A stretch of 64,000 nt of DNA from Isoetes taiwanensis (Eukaryota; Streptophyta; Lycopodiopsida; Isoetales; Isoetaceae), in NCBI GenBank assembly GCA_021234155.1, contig JAJEKV010000023.1, positions 3,272,801 to 3,336,800 of the forward strand, read 5' to 3'. The first letter of the stretch is position 1; the number at the start of each line of letters is the position of its first letter. The notes under the pieces are model-generated. The model ran no database searches, was not told where the DNA came from, and saw only the letters and a list, made by a program, of their open reading frames with translations. This document shows, piece after piece, positions 24,034 through 33,057 of this stretch. Made by a program: the position numbers and the translations under genes.

Positions 24034-24667
24034 TGTTAGATGAATGAAGAACAAATGATCTCCAATATGTTATTTTGCACTTGCAAGAAACAAAATATGT
24101 TGCAGGATGACAATCGATAATTTATCTAGCACATTATAAAAACCAATGCACCATATATCCTATGGTTTACTGTAGAAAAGGGAACGAATGCATTTTGCAT
24201 CCGTAAACCACAAAATCCCAAGCACGAATAACCAGCAAACAGATCGAAACTGATTGTTCTGCTCAATCTCCAACCTATGTGGAACCTGTACAATACTTCT
24301 TAGCTTTATAGGGGATCAATCCGGCCGATTTGGAGTCGGTTACATCCGGTTGATCCCGTGGCACATGCAACTTGATTTTCGCTCCATTTCTTATGCCTTA
24401 ACCTCCTCGTTTGAATAGTAATAACCTTTTCCATAAAAGGCAATGGTTCGATTATTATAGTGCCCATGTACATGGCCCCAGCCCCATATATACCTTGATT
24501 AACTTACCATTGACAACCAAGTAGCCACGTTCTTCAAGGTTTGTATTCCATCTAGTATTATAGCAGAGATCCCTTGAAGACTGTTCACTGCTCAATTATT
24601 CTACTGTACCCAGCTCACGCACATGAAGATCAATTATGTGATGAACATATTTCTTTCTTTTCCAACA
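24034..24667 (-). repeat. Copia 3' LTR (634 bp)
   Basis: TG...CA bounded repeat, nearly identical to 28900-29532. Since the element is on the minus strand this is its 3' LTR. The adjacent internal sequence (24668-24682) gives, on the minus strand, the purine tract GATGAAGGAGGAA expected immediately before the 3' LTR. Confidence 0.95.
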
Positions 24668-24686
24668 TTCCTCCTTCATCACATAA

Positions 24687-27600
24687 CTATGTCACATTAA
24701 GATCATTTCTGAATTGTACAAACTTGCTTTCTGCCAGAGCTTTGGTAAATACATCAGAAATTTGTTCTGCAGTATTTATGTAGGCCATTTGTATATATCC
24801 CTTACTTGCTAAGTCCCTGATGAAATGTATGTTGAGTTCAATGTGCTTTGTCCTCTCGTGGTCTACGGGATTCTTTACTATTGCAATACAACTCTGACTA
24901 TCAGTCAGAATTATTGTAGGCTTAGTTTGATAGCATTGCGGCTCATCCAACAGGTCTTCTTAACCATGCTACCTCTTTGGCTACTAATGAAGCTGCGAAG
25001 ATACTCGACCCTCGCCCGTGGACATAGCAATTGCTTTCTCGCTTCTTACTCCGCCAAGCTATAGGGCCTCCACCTAAGAATATAACATATCCCGAAGTTG
25101 ATTTTATGTACTTTCGGATCACCGCCCGGCCAAGATCACTAAATGCATGAATTTGCAAATTTTCACTGTTATATGTGATTCCAAATTCAGCTGTTCCTTT
25201 AAGATACTTCAAGACCCTTTTCCCTGCTATCCAATGCTGCTTGCTTGGGTTATGGCATCTTCTACTCAGAATGTTCACGATATATGCTATGTCAGTCAAG
25301 GTGTTGTTTGCTAGGTAAAGCAAGCAACCAATTAGTGCTCTGTATGGTATTTGTTCCATTTCAAATGCTTCATTTTCTGTCCGAGCCACTTCTGCTGTGA
25401 GCTTATGGCCTGGAACTACTGGAGTTTTAACGGGATGAGCATCCATTAAATTGAACCTCTTAAGCATGTTATTAATATGCTTACTCTGCATCAGTTTTAA
25501 AACCCTTTTTTGCCTATCTCTCACCACTTCAATCCCTATGAATTGCTTAAGTACACCCATGTCAGACATTTTAAACCTTGCTTTTAGTATATCTTTGCAT
25601 TTCTGCAAGCAAGTTGGACTGTTTGAGACCATAACGCAGTCATCCACGTAAAGAGCTATGATGCAAAACTGTTCCCCTGATTGGTACCGGTATAAATTTC
25701 CGTCATTCTTCAATTTCTCAAAACCCTGTTCTTGAAGGAAATTGTCCATACACATATTCCATTCTCGAGGTGATTGTTTAAGGTCAGAGACGCCTTTCTT
25801 CAATTTCCATACTTTCCCTTCTTGTGTCTCAAATCCCGGAGGCTGTCTCATGTATACATCACCTTCTAGTTTAGCATTCAAAAACGCAGTCTTGACATCC
25901 ATGTGGTGAAGTTCCAGGTTCAATGCATTAGCTAAGCTGAGTAGTAATCTCAAGCTTGTCAATTTAACAATAGGGGAAAAGGTTTCACCATAATCTTTCC
26001 CCTTTTTCTGGGTATACCCTTGTGCCACAAGTCTGGCTTTATGCCTTTTACTTCCATCTACATTTTCCTTGATCTTGAATATCCACTTGCATCCTATGAT
26101 GTTTTGACTTGCTGGGCAGTCTACAATCTCATACGTTTGAGTGCTACTAAATGAATCTAACTCATCTTGCATTGCATCAATCCATTTTTGTTTTTCTTCA
26201 CACATTAGAACATCTTCATATGAGTTTGGCAACTCAATGTCATCCATGATTGCTAAGATCTGATCATGTGTGAGTTCCAAGTTTTCTACTCTTTTGCTCC
26301 TTCCTGCTTCATTTCTTCCGTATTCCTCCAAATTTATTTTCAGATCTTCAGCTAGTTTCTCTGCTTGAGTTTTCCTCCTCCTATGTACTACAGTTTCAAC
26401 ATTTTGCTGATCTGGTTCAACTTCTGTGTGGTGTCCACTATCTACATTTTGTTGGCTGCTCATTTGCATTGTGTCTGATTCAATACTTTCATCATCCGTA
26501 TCCACCTCAAAATGCACTTTTTCTCTCGATTTTGTTTCCTCTTGCTTTGCTTTTTGCCGGATATCTATCCTTATAAAGCACATCTTCATTAAATTGAACA
26601 TCACGGCTGATCACAATCTCCTTTGTTTGTGGGACATAAATTCTAAATCCTTTTGACTCATTGTCATACCCAACAAGGAAGCCAATTATGGCTTTATCAT
26701 CCAATTTTTTTCTAAGTTCCGGGCGGTATGTGATCATTAAGCTAAACATCCGTATGTCTTAAAACGTCATAATGCAATGCTTCATTTGAGTTCGACCATA
26801 GGTTGAGAGGTACGCTACCTTGCGAAAATTGCTGATGGTAGCATGTTTTGATGCGAATAGTGTATGCGATGCTTCTTCCCAAAGATGATTTGGTAGGCCG
26901 CTATGCTTTATCATGGTTCTTCTCAAGGTCCATAATCGTTCGTTTCTTTCTTTCTCGCCACTCGCTTTTCTTTGCGGACTATACCCCGCAGGTTAGTTGC
27001 CGCTTTATTCCATTTGAAATGCAAAAATGCTTGAATTGTTTTGACAGATATTCCCCTCCACGATCAGACCTGATACATTTAATCTTTTTTCCTGTTTGTC
27101 TTTCTGCTTCCGCCACAAAGTGTTTTAATGCAACAATAGCTTCTGATTTTTTTCTAAGGCAGTAACAAAAACATCTTCTGCTGTAGTCATCAATGAAAGA
27201 GATAAAGTATCTCTTGTTAGACCTACTTCGTACATTCAGGGGGCCACATAAATCTGTGTGGATTAATTCTAGTACTTCCTTGGCCCTATATTTAGTCTTT
27301 GCAAATGGTAGCCTGCTTATTTTCCCCAAAGATACATCCCTCACATGTGAATTTGTCCGCCTTGAGGTCATTACAACTGATCCAACCTTTTTAACCGTAA
27401 ACTTTATGTTATTGCTGCCAGGCGTATGCCCCAATCGGTTATGCCACGCTTCAACTCATTCCTAGTTACTGAATTTATGCTTAAGCAAGTGTTGCCTTTC
27501 ATTTGAAACAAGTTTCCACAACGATGAGCCAAAAACTTTAATTCATCTCCCAAGAAAATTTTACATGCTTTAGAGTCAAAATTAACTCTATAACCCAAAT

Positions 27601-27850
27601 CAACTAACTGACTGACAGAAATCAGATTTTTGACAATGCTTGGCACACATAGAACATTTTCAACATCAATGATATTTCCTTGCATCCGTAAGTTGCAGAG
27701 ACCACTCCCTTCAACCGATCAGAAATGCCCATTTCCTACTTGTATATTTTTTGAGTTGCTTTGCTTGACGTTCTTGAGCAGGTCAGTAGATTGAACTACT
27801 GATCTCTCAGCTCCACTATCAACTACAAGTGTGTCACAAGCATTGTTAGC
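24687..27850 (-). pseudogene. Copia pol: protease, integrase, reverse transcriptase, RNase H
   Basis: Protease relic LVVDSGAERSVV near 27.8 kb. Integrase 27434-26979 has HTDLCGPLNV, FIDDYSRRCF and RSDRGGEY, giving the D,D core. Linker KKLDDKAIIGFLVGY and IVISRDVQFNED lies at 26.5-26.75 kb. The long frame 26604-24943 holds RT with WKWIFK-type start GCKWIFKIKEN, HHMDVKTAFLNAKLEGDVYM and catalytic ALYVDDCVMV, followed by RNase H. The normally conserved LYGLKQSPREW is altered to VSDLKQSPREW, and the RNase H SSTEAEY box is frame-disrupted. The tail (TDSQSCIAIVKNP, HIELNIHFIRD) is in another frame at 24950-24687. Overall non-functional, though the RT core is preserved. Confidence 0.9.
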
Positions 27851-27978
27851 TCCTTCAGTTCTATTAAGAATGGCAAACTCACAATTTACCTCGTTTTCGC
27901 CTTGGTTTCTTTGTCTTCTTGCTCACTTTCTTGTGCAAGATTTATCATCACTTGAGCTTCCTTCCTCCTCGGCCTCTA

Positions 27979-28880
27979 TTAGCATAGCTCTTTCCTCCTC
28001 GGTGTCTTTCCTTTTCCTCTCCCTTTACCATAGTCTTTTGAGAGGAGCATCTTGTCAGCCATGTCCACTTCCTCCACAATTAAAACAACCGAGATCATTT
28101 TTGTTAAGCTTAGGACATTCCCTTTGAAGTGCCCCGACTCATGACAAGAAAAGCAATTTCCTTTGCTCTTTTTCCCATACAATATTTCAGCAGATTCATC
28201 TCCTCCTTTAGTTAATTTTTTCTCGCATATTCAGTTCTAAGCACATTTTCTCGCTTCTTCTCTTGTTTTGCTTATGTTTCTTATAAATAAAGCTAACTGA
28301 TCATTTTCTATTATTGCCCTTGAAATCAGAGCACTTGGCTTCTCTCCAAATATGTACACCGCACTGCATGTGATCTGCTATGATGTTGTCGAAATTGTTG
28401 AAAAATTCGAGACATCTCCATCCTCCTGCAATTTTAGGCCTCTTAACTCTTCTTCCAACAGATCAATTTGTGAGGAGGTTTTTTGTTCATAGTTCTTAAG
28501 AAGAAAACTCCACATCTCCCTAGGTGTTTTATTTCTGAGCTTGAGTCTAATTGTAGGACTCACCTTGCACGTTATGATCCCTTGGGCCTCTTTAACTTTT
28601 GCATATGCATCTCCCTCGCATCAACCCTCACAACTGTTCTTGCAGGACCAGATTCTCCTGTGACATCATTTGCATTGTTAGTAGCCACATTAACAGAGCT
28701 TTCAGACCTGCTTGCAGTATTTAACTCAAACTGAGTTCCTTCATTCCCTGGATCCACCAGATACCACAATTCTTCAACCTCCAAGATGTGTTTGATTGAA
28801 TCCTTCCACACTTGGAAACCAGCTCCCCCCTTAAAAACTTCTACAGTACTTAAAAGGTTCGCACCAAAACGGCTAGACAT
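27979..28880 (-). pseudogene. Copia gag
   Basis: Starts near 28880 (MSSRFGANLLSTVEVFKG) right after the primer-binding site. It contains the usual GFQVWKDSIKHIL segment and, in a shifted frame, LRNKTPREMWSFLLKNY. A zinc knuckle CFSCHESGHFKGNV (about 28130-28160) has lost its last Cys. Several frameshifts separate these pieces. Confidence 0.85.
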
Positions 28881-28883
28881 TGT

Positions 28884-28898
28884 CCTGCTCTGATACCA
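28884..28898 (-). promoter_or_regulatory. Copia primer-binding site (tRNA-iMet)
   Basis: Minus strand TTGGTATCAGAGCAGG lies directly inside the 5' LTR. It is complementary to the 3' end of initiator-Met tRNA, as in most plant copia elements. Confidence 0.95.
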
Positions 28899-28899
28899 A

Positions 28900-29532
28900 T
28901 GTTAGATGAATGAAGAACAAATGATCTCCAATATGTTATTTTGCACTTGCAAGAAACAAAATATGTTGCAGGATGACAATCGATAATTTATCTAGCACAT
29001 TATAAAACCAATGCACCATATATCCTATGGTTTACTGTAGAAAAGGGAACGAATGCATTTTGCATCCGTAAACCACAAAATCCCAAGCACGAATAACCAG
29101 CAAACAGATCGAAACTGATTGTTCTGCTCAATCTCCAACCTATGTGGAACCTGTACAATACTTCTTAGCTTTATAGGGGATCAATCCGGCCGATTTGGAG
29201 TCGGTTACATCCGGTTGATCCCGTGGCACATGCAACTTGATTTTCGCTCCATTTCTTATGCCTTAACCTCCTCGTTTGAATAGTAATAACCTTTTCCATA
29301 AAAGGCAATGGTTCGATTATTATAGTGCCCATGTACATGGCCCCAGCCCCATATATACCTTGATTAACTTACCATTGACAACCAAGTAGCCACGTTCTTC
29401 AAGGTTTGTATTCCATCTAGTATTATAGCAGAGATCCCTTGAAGACTGTTCACTGCTCAATTATTCTACTGTACCCAGCTCACAGACCTGAAGATCAATT
29501 ATGTGATGAACATATTTCTTTCTTTTCCAACA
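28900..29532 (-). repeat. Copia 5' LTR (633 bp)
   Basis: TG...CA repeat paired with 24034-24667 and flanked outside by TTGTC (29533-29537). A TATATA stretch (minus strand of the CCCCATATATACC segment, about 29349) is a possible TATA box of the element promoter. Confidence 0.95.
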
Positions 29533-30137
29533 TTGTCCGTTCTCCTTTACAACCATACACGAAGTGCAATCCGTTCTCAGAATGACCAAGAGCTCAGGAG
29601 AGCTCAAAAAAGCAGCGGCCCTTGGCTCTCCAGATCTGCAAGTATTTAGGAGAAGAAAAGATGCCATCAACGCACTGGCAGGGACCCGCTGGTGAATACT
29701 CAGGATTCAATTCAGGGGACCTCAAGATTCGAAGAACAGATTGCCAGGGACTCAGAGTCTATGGTCGTCATGGAAACTCAAGAAGGGGAGTCTGAAGAAG
29801 AGTCAAAGGATGGAGAGGAAGAGGTTCCTGAGACATTAGATCATTAGCCTGAGGATGAGGTGAATGAGGAACTGGGATCTGAAAATTTCGTGGACATGAT
29901 GGAAAGAATCAAGGAGGCAGCACAACAACCTCTTGTATTATCTGAAGAACATGGCGAGGAGTATTCAGGAGAGGTGCCTCCAGACGCATGAGAAACCTGT
30001 ACTTACATTCCTGGGCAGATTTGAAAACAATGTAATTAATTTTTATTGACCAATGAAAATTTTTATCCATATTTTCTTGTTTTAAAGTTGCCAAGATTCT
30101 TTTGTTGCTGATGCTCTCCACCTTCTCTCCCAAATGC

Positions 30138-30530
30138 AAACTGGGCGGCCACCCAATTTATTCAGGAGAGGTGCATACTTCATCTGAAATATAGTTAAGG
30201 CTTTCCTTTGCAAGGCAAATTGGGCCGGCGCCCAATTTGGTTGTTGTAGATGCCAGCAGCTTTAATTCAATGCATTCCTTGACCTCCTGGGGTAGTAATT
30301 GGGCGGACGCCCAATTTAAGCCCCATCAAGTGCTCTAAAACGTGGTCAAGGCTTTTTCTTTGTAGAGCAACTGGGCGGGCGTCCAATTTGAGCCTCAGAT
30401 AAGCACTTTGAACTATGGCTAGCTTTCCTTTGAAAGGCAAACTGGGCAGGCGCCCAATTTTAGCACCATGAAGGGAGATGATAATTGCTTGGCTTGGTTT
30501 TGGAAGGGAAACTGGGCGGCCGCCCAATTT
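30138..30530. repeat. Quasi-palindrome cluster C (6 copies)
   Basis: Copies at 30138-30159, 30217-30238, 30296-30317, 30368-30389, 30439-30460 and 30509-30530, spaced 70-80 bp with unrelated intervening sequence. Most have an A-to-C change in the left arm (AAACTGGGCG) and various centres (GG, GC, CC, GA). They lie just after the end of the methyltransferase reading frame and mirror clusters A and B on its other side. Confidence 0.9.
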
Positions 30531-30718
30531 GAACCAGAGTCATTCAGTTTGGAATATAGAAGACAAAAGTGATATCTCAGAGAATTATGTATTACAAAAG
30601 CATGTGTGTACTTGTTGGATACTAACACAACCAGATTACAACAAGAGTACACCTACTATCACTCTTTTGAATCATCATTTCCAGGCGCCCCAGAGATCCT
30701 TTCGATCATGAACAACTG

Positions 30719-31420
30719 ATGCTCTCTATTCCATATAAGATGGATGATAACATCGAAGGGATCAGGATAATGGCGAGCAGGATTGATAACAACTGTGGTC
30801 AGTCAGTCTTCAAGCGCTATACCTCGCTCGCGGCACTGCCAGAGGTCATCATGGTTCGTCTTGCAAGTAATGGAATCACGTTCAGGACCAGAATGTGCCA
30901 TAGCTAGACGGAGGCCAATGTTGATGGACTCCGCAATTTGATGTATATTTATACCCACCAAAATTATTGATGGTATATACATAGAAATTATTGGATATAC
31001 ATACTACATATGATACTTGTATATACCCAATAATGTTGCTGCAGTGGACATCAATAATTTTATGGGTATAAGTATAGCTGCATTCGATGGCATAAGACAT
31101 TTATTTGCTATGTCTCGACGTCCTGTTAGAGTTCTTCAGAGGTTGCAATTGCCTCCTCCTGCTGAACATCTCGACACCATTACTTGTTCTATGACATTCA
31201 AAGATTTACATGCATGCAAGCTAAGAGGTATCATCCTTGATCCCTGGCTGAATGGTATAGCAGAGGGTCGAGAGAGAGAGATTCCCCCGGCGAGTACCGT
31301 ATTGTTATCAAGATTGTTTGGATTCCAGAGTGCGACGCTTATGAGATTGATAATATCATCAATGCCTATAATCTATGAATCATGTATGTCATAAGAGTAT
31401 ATATGATATAACTGTATTAT
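30719..31420 (+). pseudogene. Unrecognised reading frame near the right end of the element
   Basis: A plus-strand frame at 31017-31394 reads LQRLQLPPPAEHLDTITCSM and then LRGIILDPWLNG. A neighbouring frame GEYRIVIKIVWIPECDAYE follows to a stop near 31376, suggesting one frameshift. The ITC...ILDPW pattern faintly resembles the start of MT-A70 methyltransferases (cD...iLmDPPW), but the rest does not fit and the match is too short to call. An upstream frame 30719-30907 may be a separate exon. Palindrome clusters C and D flank it. Confidence 0.3.
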
Positions 31421-31552
31421 GCAGCTATTAAAGATGTAAGCATTCATACGTGATATTAATTATAGTATTGTACAAGATCTAAAGTTTTAAGTTGAATAAA
31501 TTAAATTAGTAAAAAGTACAGTCTCAGTTAACACAGGCCTTGAACTCCAAGG

Positions 31553-31641
31553 AAATTGGGCGGGCACCCAATTTCCTCGGGAGGCCTCCACGAAACTTGG
31601 ATGAGGCCATTCCCAGGGCAAACTGGGTGGGCGCCCAATTT
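31553..31641. repeat. Quasi-palindrome cluster D (2 copies)
   Basis: Copies at 31553-31574 and 31620-31641. They are the rightmost palindromes, about 0.9 kb from the proposed right end of the element. Confidence 0.9.
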
Positions 31642-31829
31642 CAACAGAAGAAATTGATTTCTTGAAATTATAGGTTATGCTCCTTTATGGAAATAGACAG
31701 ATACCATTCTATTCATATAAAAAAGTACATAGATGTTGAAGATAAAACCAAGAAAACATCACGCCTGGACACAGTTAATTCAACACAAACATAATAGATA
31801 ATAGATAATATTAGAGACCGAAGTTTCAG

Positions 31830-32313
31830 TCAATGCCCAACCTGAATAAGATCCCCCAGATCGAAATCATCAATGTAACTTCGGCTATACCGATCCAGCC
31901 AATCATCCAAGTCTTGGACAGAGTGAGTAGTGTTTGGTTGCCAAAGCTTCACGCTGCCTTTTTTGCTTCTTATAAAGCTTCTTAAGTAGTGGTCTGGACG
32001 TGTTGTGCATCCAAACGTCATCCATTTTCAGCAGCCTCTTCAGTGCCTCTGCCATGTAAATATGGCGTTTCAATGATATGAGGCAGGCCTTCGGCTCCAC
32101 CCTACTAAGCTGATCTTTGTCAGAGTTTACCTGTGCCAACCCTTCCCCATGGAGGAGCTTCGTGACTTGGGCACTGATTTCTTCCGTTCCATTCTGGTTT
32201 ATCTCATTTTGCACCTCCACTTGCAACTGATTCGCATGGGCTAAGATTGGCTCACTAATATGGGACTGCATTTCGGTCATTGTGAATCCATATCTGTGCC
32301 TCGTTCCGACCAT
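31830..32313 (-). pseudogene. Unknown minus-strand frame beside the element's right end
   Basis: Starts near 32313 (MVGTRHRYGFTMTEMQSHI) and continues as a helical, Glu/Gln-rich stretch (HANQLQVEVQNEINQNG) to a basic region (LKRHIYMAEALKRLLKMDD). A shift near 32010 changes frame to RSFIRSKKGSVKLWQPN and DLDDWLDRYSRSYIDDF before stopping near 31830. No family recognised. Its position next to the right end and its basic/acidic composition would suit a small DNA-binding accessory protein, but this is speculation. Confidence 0.35.
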
Positions 32314-32540
32314 TCTGAGTGTCCAGATATGAATCTAGGAGACTGAAGATTGGCAACACCCGGCTTGACTAGCAACACCTCCTATAATGAAGGCGCTTTT
32401 CCATAATACCGCCTTGGATGACTCTTCCATGTCTTAATGGACACAACGCCTGCCATCTCACCTACTTGCACGATTCCCGAAATTTTGCATCGTTCTAATA
32501 AAAAAATGCAGTATTCTAAAAATTCACCATCATTTCGGAG

Positions 32541-32570
32541 GTATATGGACTTAGAGAAAGTCCATATATA
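32541..32570. repeat. Perfect hairpin at the proposed right end
   Basis: TATATGGACTT-AGAGA-AAGTCCATATA is a perfect inverted repeat. Its outer arm ends at the proposed right terminus and its TGGACT word matches the proposed left terminus at 16412-16417. It could be a terminal hairpin or a chance palindrome. Confidence 0.5.
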
Positions 32571-33057
32571 ATGAAATTTTGCTTAGAAGAGTGATGTCCT
32601 TTTTACTTGGGAATTTCTTGAGAGCCATTTAGCCCTCTATGAGGTGGATAATGAGTTTGGTGGCAGGTATGTGTTCTCACAACAATATAGCAAGCATATC
32701 TCTCATGTGTGGTACAACACCAATCACTGTTATGAAGGAACAATGTGGAAATGGCTTAAACAAATGGCCATGAATGCTGGATTAAATGCTGATTATGATA
32801 ACAAGTCTTGTATGGCATTATCTATCACTTGGTTGCAGGTGTTCTAGAAGATGTTGGCATGGAAATAACAGGACATAAGAGTATAGATGCATATAAAATC
32901 TATGACCAAAGTGGGGATGTCAAAGTTATTGTTGCCATAGCTATTATAGCACTTGGAGGTACAATGCGCTATGAAGATGCTTTAATACCGATACAAAATC
33001 TTGTCATTAATCCTTCTAGCTGTGTGAGTGCTGGTCCAAGCGTATTGCTATAAACGC
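32565..33057 (+). pseudogene. Crypton-like tyrosine recombinase, C-terminal half
   Basis: Starts with DVLFTWEFLESHLALYEV and continues SHVWYNTNHCYEGTMWKWLK then AMNAGL, the region before box 2 of DUF3504-type recombinases. Box 2 would be HSxRAT; here it reads NKSCMALSIT, so the catalytic His and Arg look lost. A frameshift at about 32825-32840 leads into AGVLEDVGMEITGHKSID followed by AYKIYD, the classic TGH(K/R)S box with the candidate nucleophile Tyr. It ends at 33051-33053. Together with 15.9-16.41 kb it forms one nearly gap-free recombinase, which is the main evidence for the 16-kb insertion. Confidence 0.75.

Larger units (their letters stand above)
24034..29532 (-). mobile_element. Ty1/copia LTR retrotransposon, near-full length, minus strand
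   Basis: LTRs at 24034-24667 and 28900-29532 begin TGTTAG and end CCAACA. They differ by one 1-bp indel and three clustered substitutions near the 3' end. The 5-bp target duplication TTGTC (24029-24033 and 29533-29537) is perfect. The primer-binding site and polypurine tract place transcription right to left. Gag, protease, integrase, RT and RNase H follow in copia order. It inserted into the last coding exon of the ParB-methyltransferase gene, whose frame stays open across the empty site. LTR similarity indicates a recent insertion, yet the coding region already has several frameshifts, so it was probably mobilised in trans or decayed before or shortly after insertion. Confidence 0.95.
20951..29991 (+). 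pseudogene. ParB/Srx-like domain plus N4/N6-type DNA methyltransferase, interrupted by copia
   Basis: Exon A is 20951-22366, in one frame apart from TAA at 21374 and TAG at 22301. Exon B begins 22523, exon C runs to 23579, exon D starts 23658, and coding resumes after the copia at 29538. A ParB/sulfiredoxin-like domain lies at residues ~295-385: CRVISPEHLDTLYESF, then FWIVNGNHTMTVAQLL, which matches the ParB V/I-x-G-x-H-R box except for the Arg. The C-terminal part reads like a Rossmann DNA methylase: EDYQKFLDQIS and LYWIAIFITPDRL, then YRPWCDKG and QNQLESRTCTYLIQ, then the SAM-binding box ILDFFSGGAFRRAAL (from 23785) and LSFEIDE. The catalytic DPPY/NPPY motif appears lost (LDVGNT at 23133 is the best candidate). 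An acidic tail ends at TGA 29989-29991. Frameshifts occur near 22600, 23400, 23885 and 29692. ParB-methylase fusions are known in phages and bacteria; GT-AG introns argue that this one is nuclear. Confidence 0.6.
16412..32564. mobile_element. Putative ~16.2-kb inserted element splitting the recombinase gene
   Basis: The two halves of one tyrosine recombinase gene flank this interval, so it behaves like an insertion. Its proposed ends carry a short inverted match, TGGACTATTTT at 16412 and the complement of TGGACTTTCTC ending at 32564, each next to TA. It contains a leftward DUF7869-type gene, a rightward ParB-like/DNA methyltransferase gene, small unknown frames near the right end and about 28 copies of a 22-bp quasi-palindrome. 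A later copia insertion (24034-29532) accounts for 5.5 kb, leaving about 10.65 kb. The content is compatible with a DNA transposon whose DUF7869 product is the transposase and whose palindromes are binding sites. The exact ends and the TA duplication are my proposal; the gene split itself is better supported. Confidence 0.55.

Noticed and set aside
18505-30530. CRISPR-like array (short palindromic repeats with 50-80 bp spacers)
   Set aside because: The repeats vary, the spacers are unequal, some copies lie in introns, there are no cas genes, and the DNA is clearly plant nuclear.
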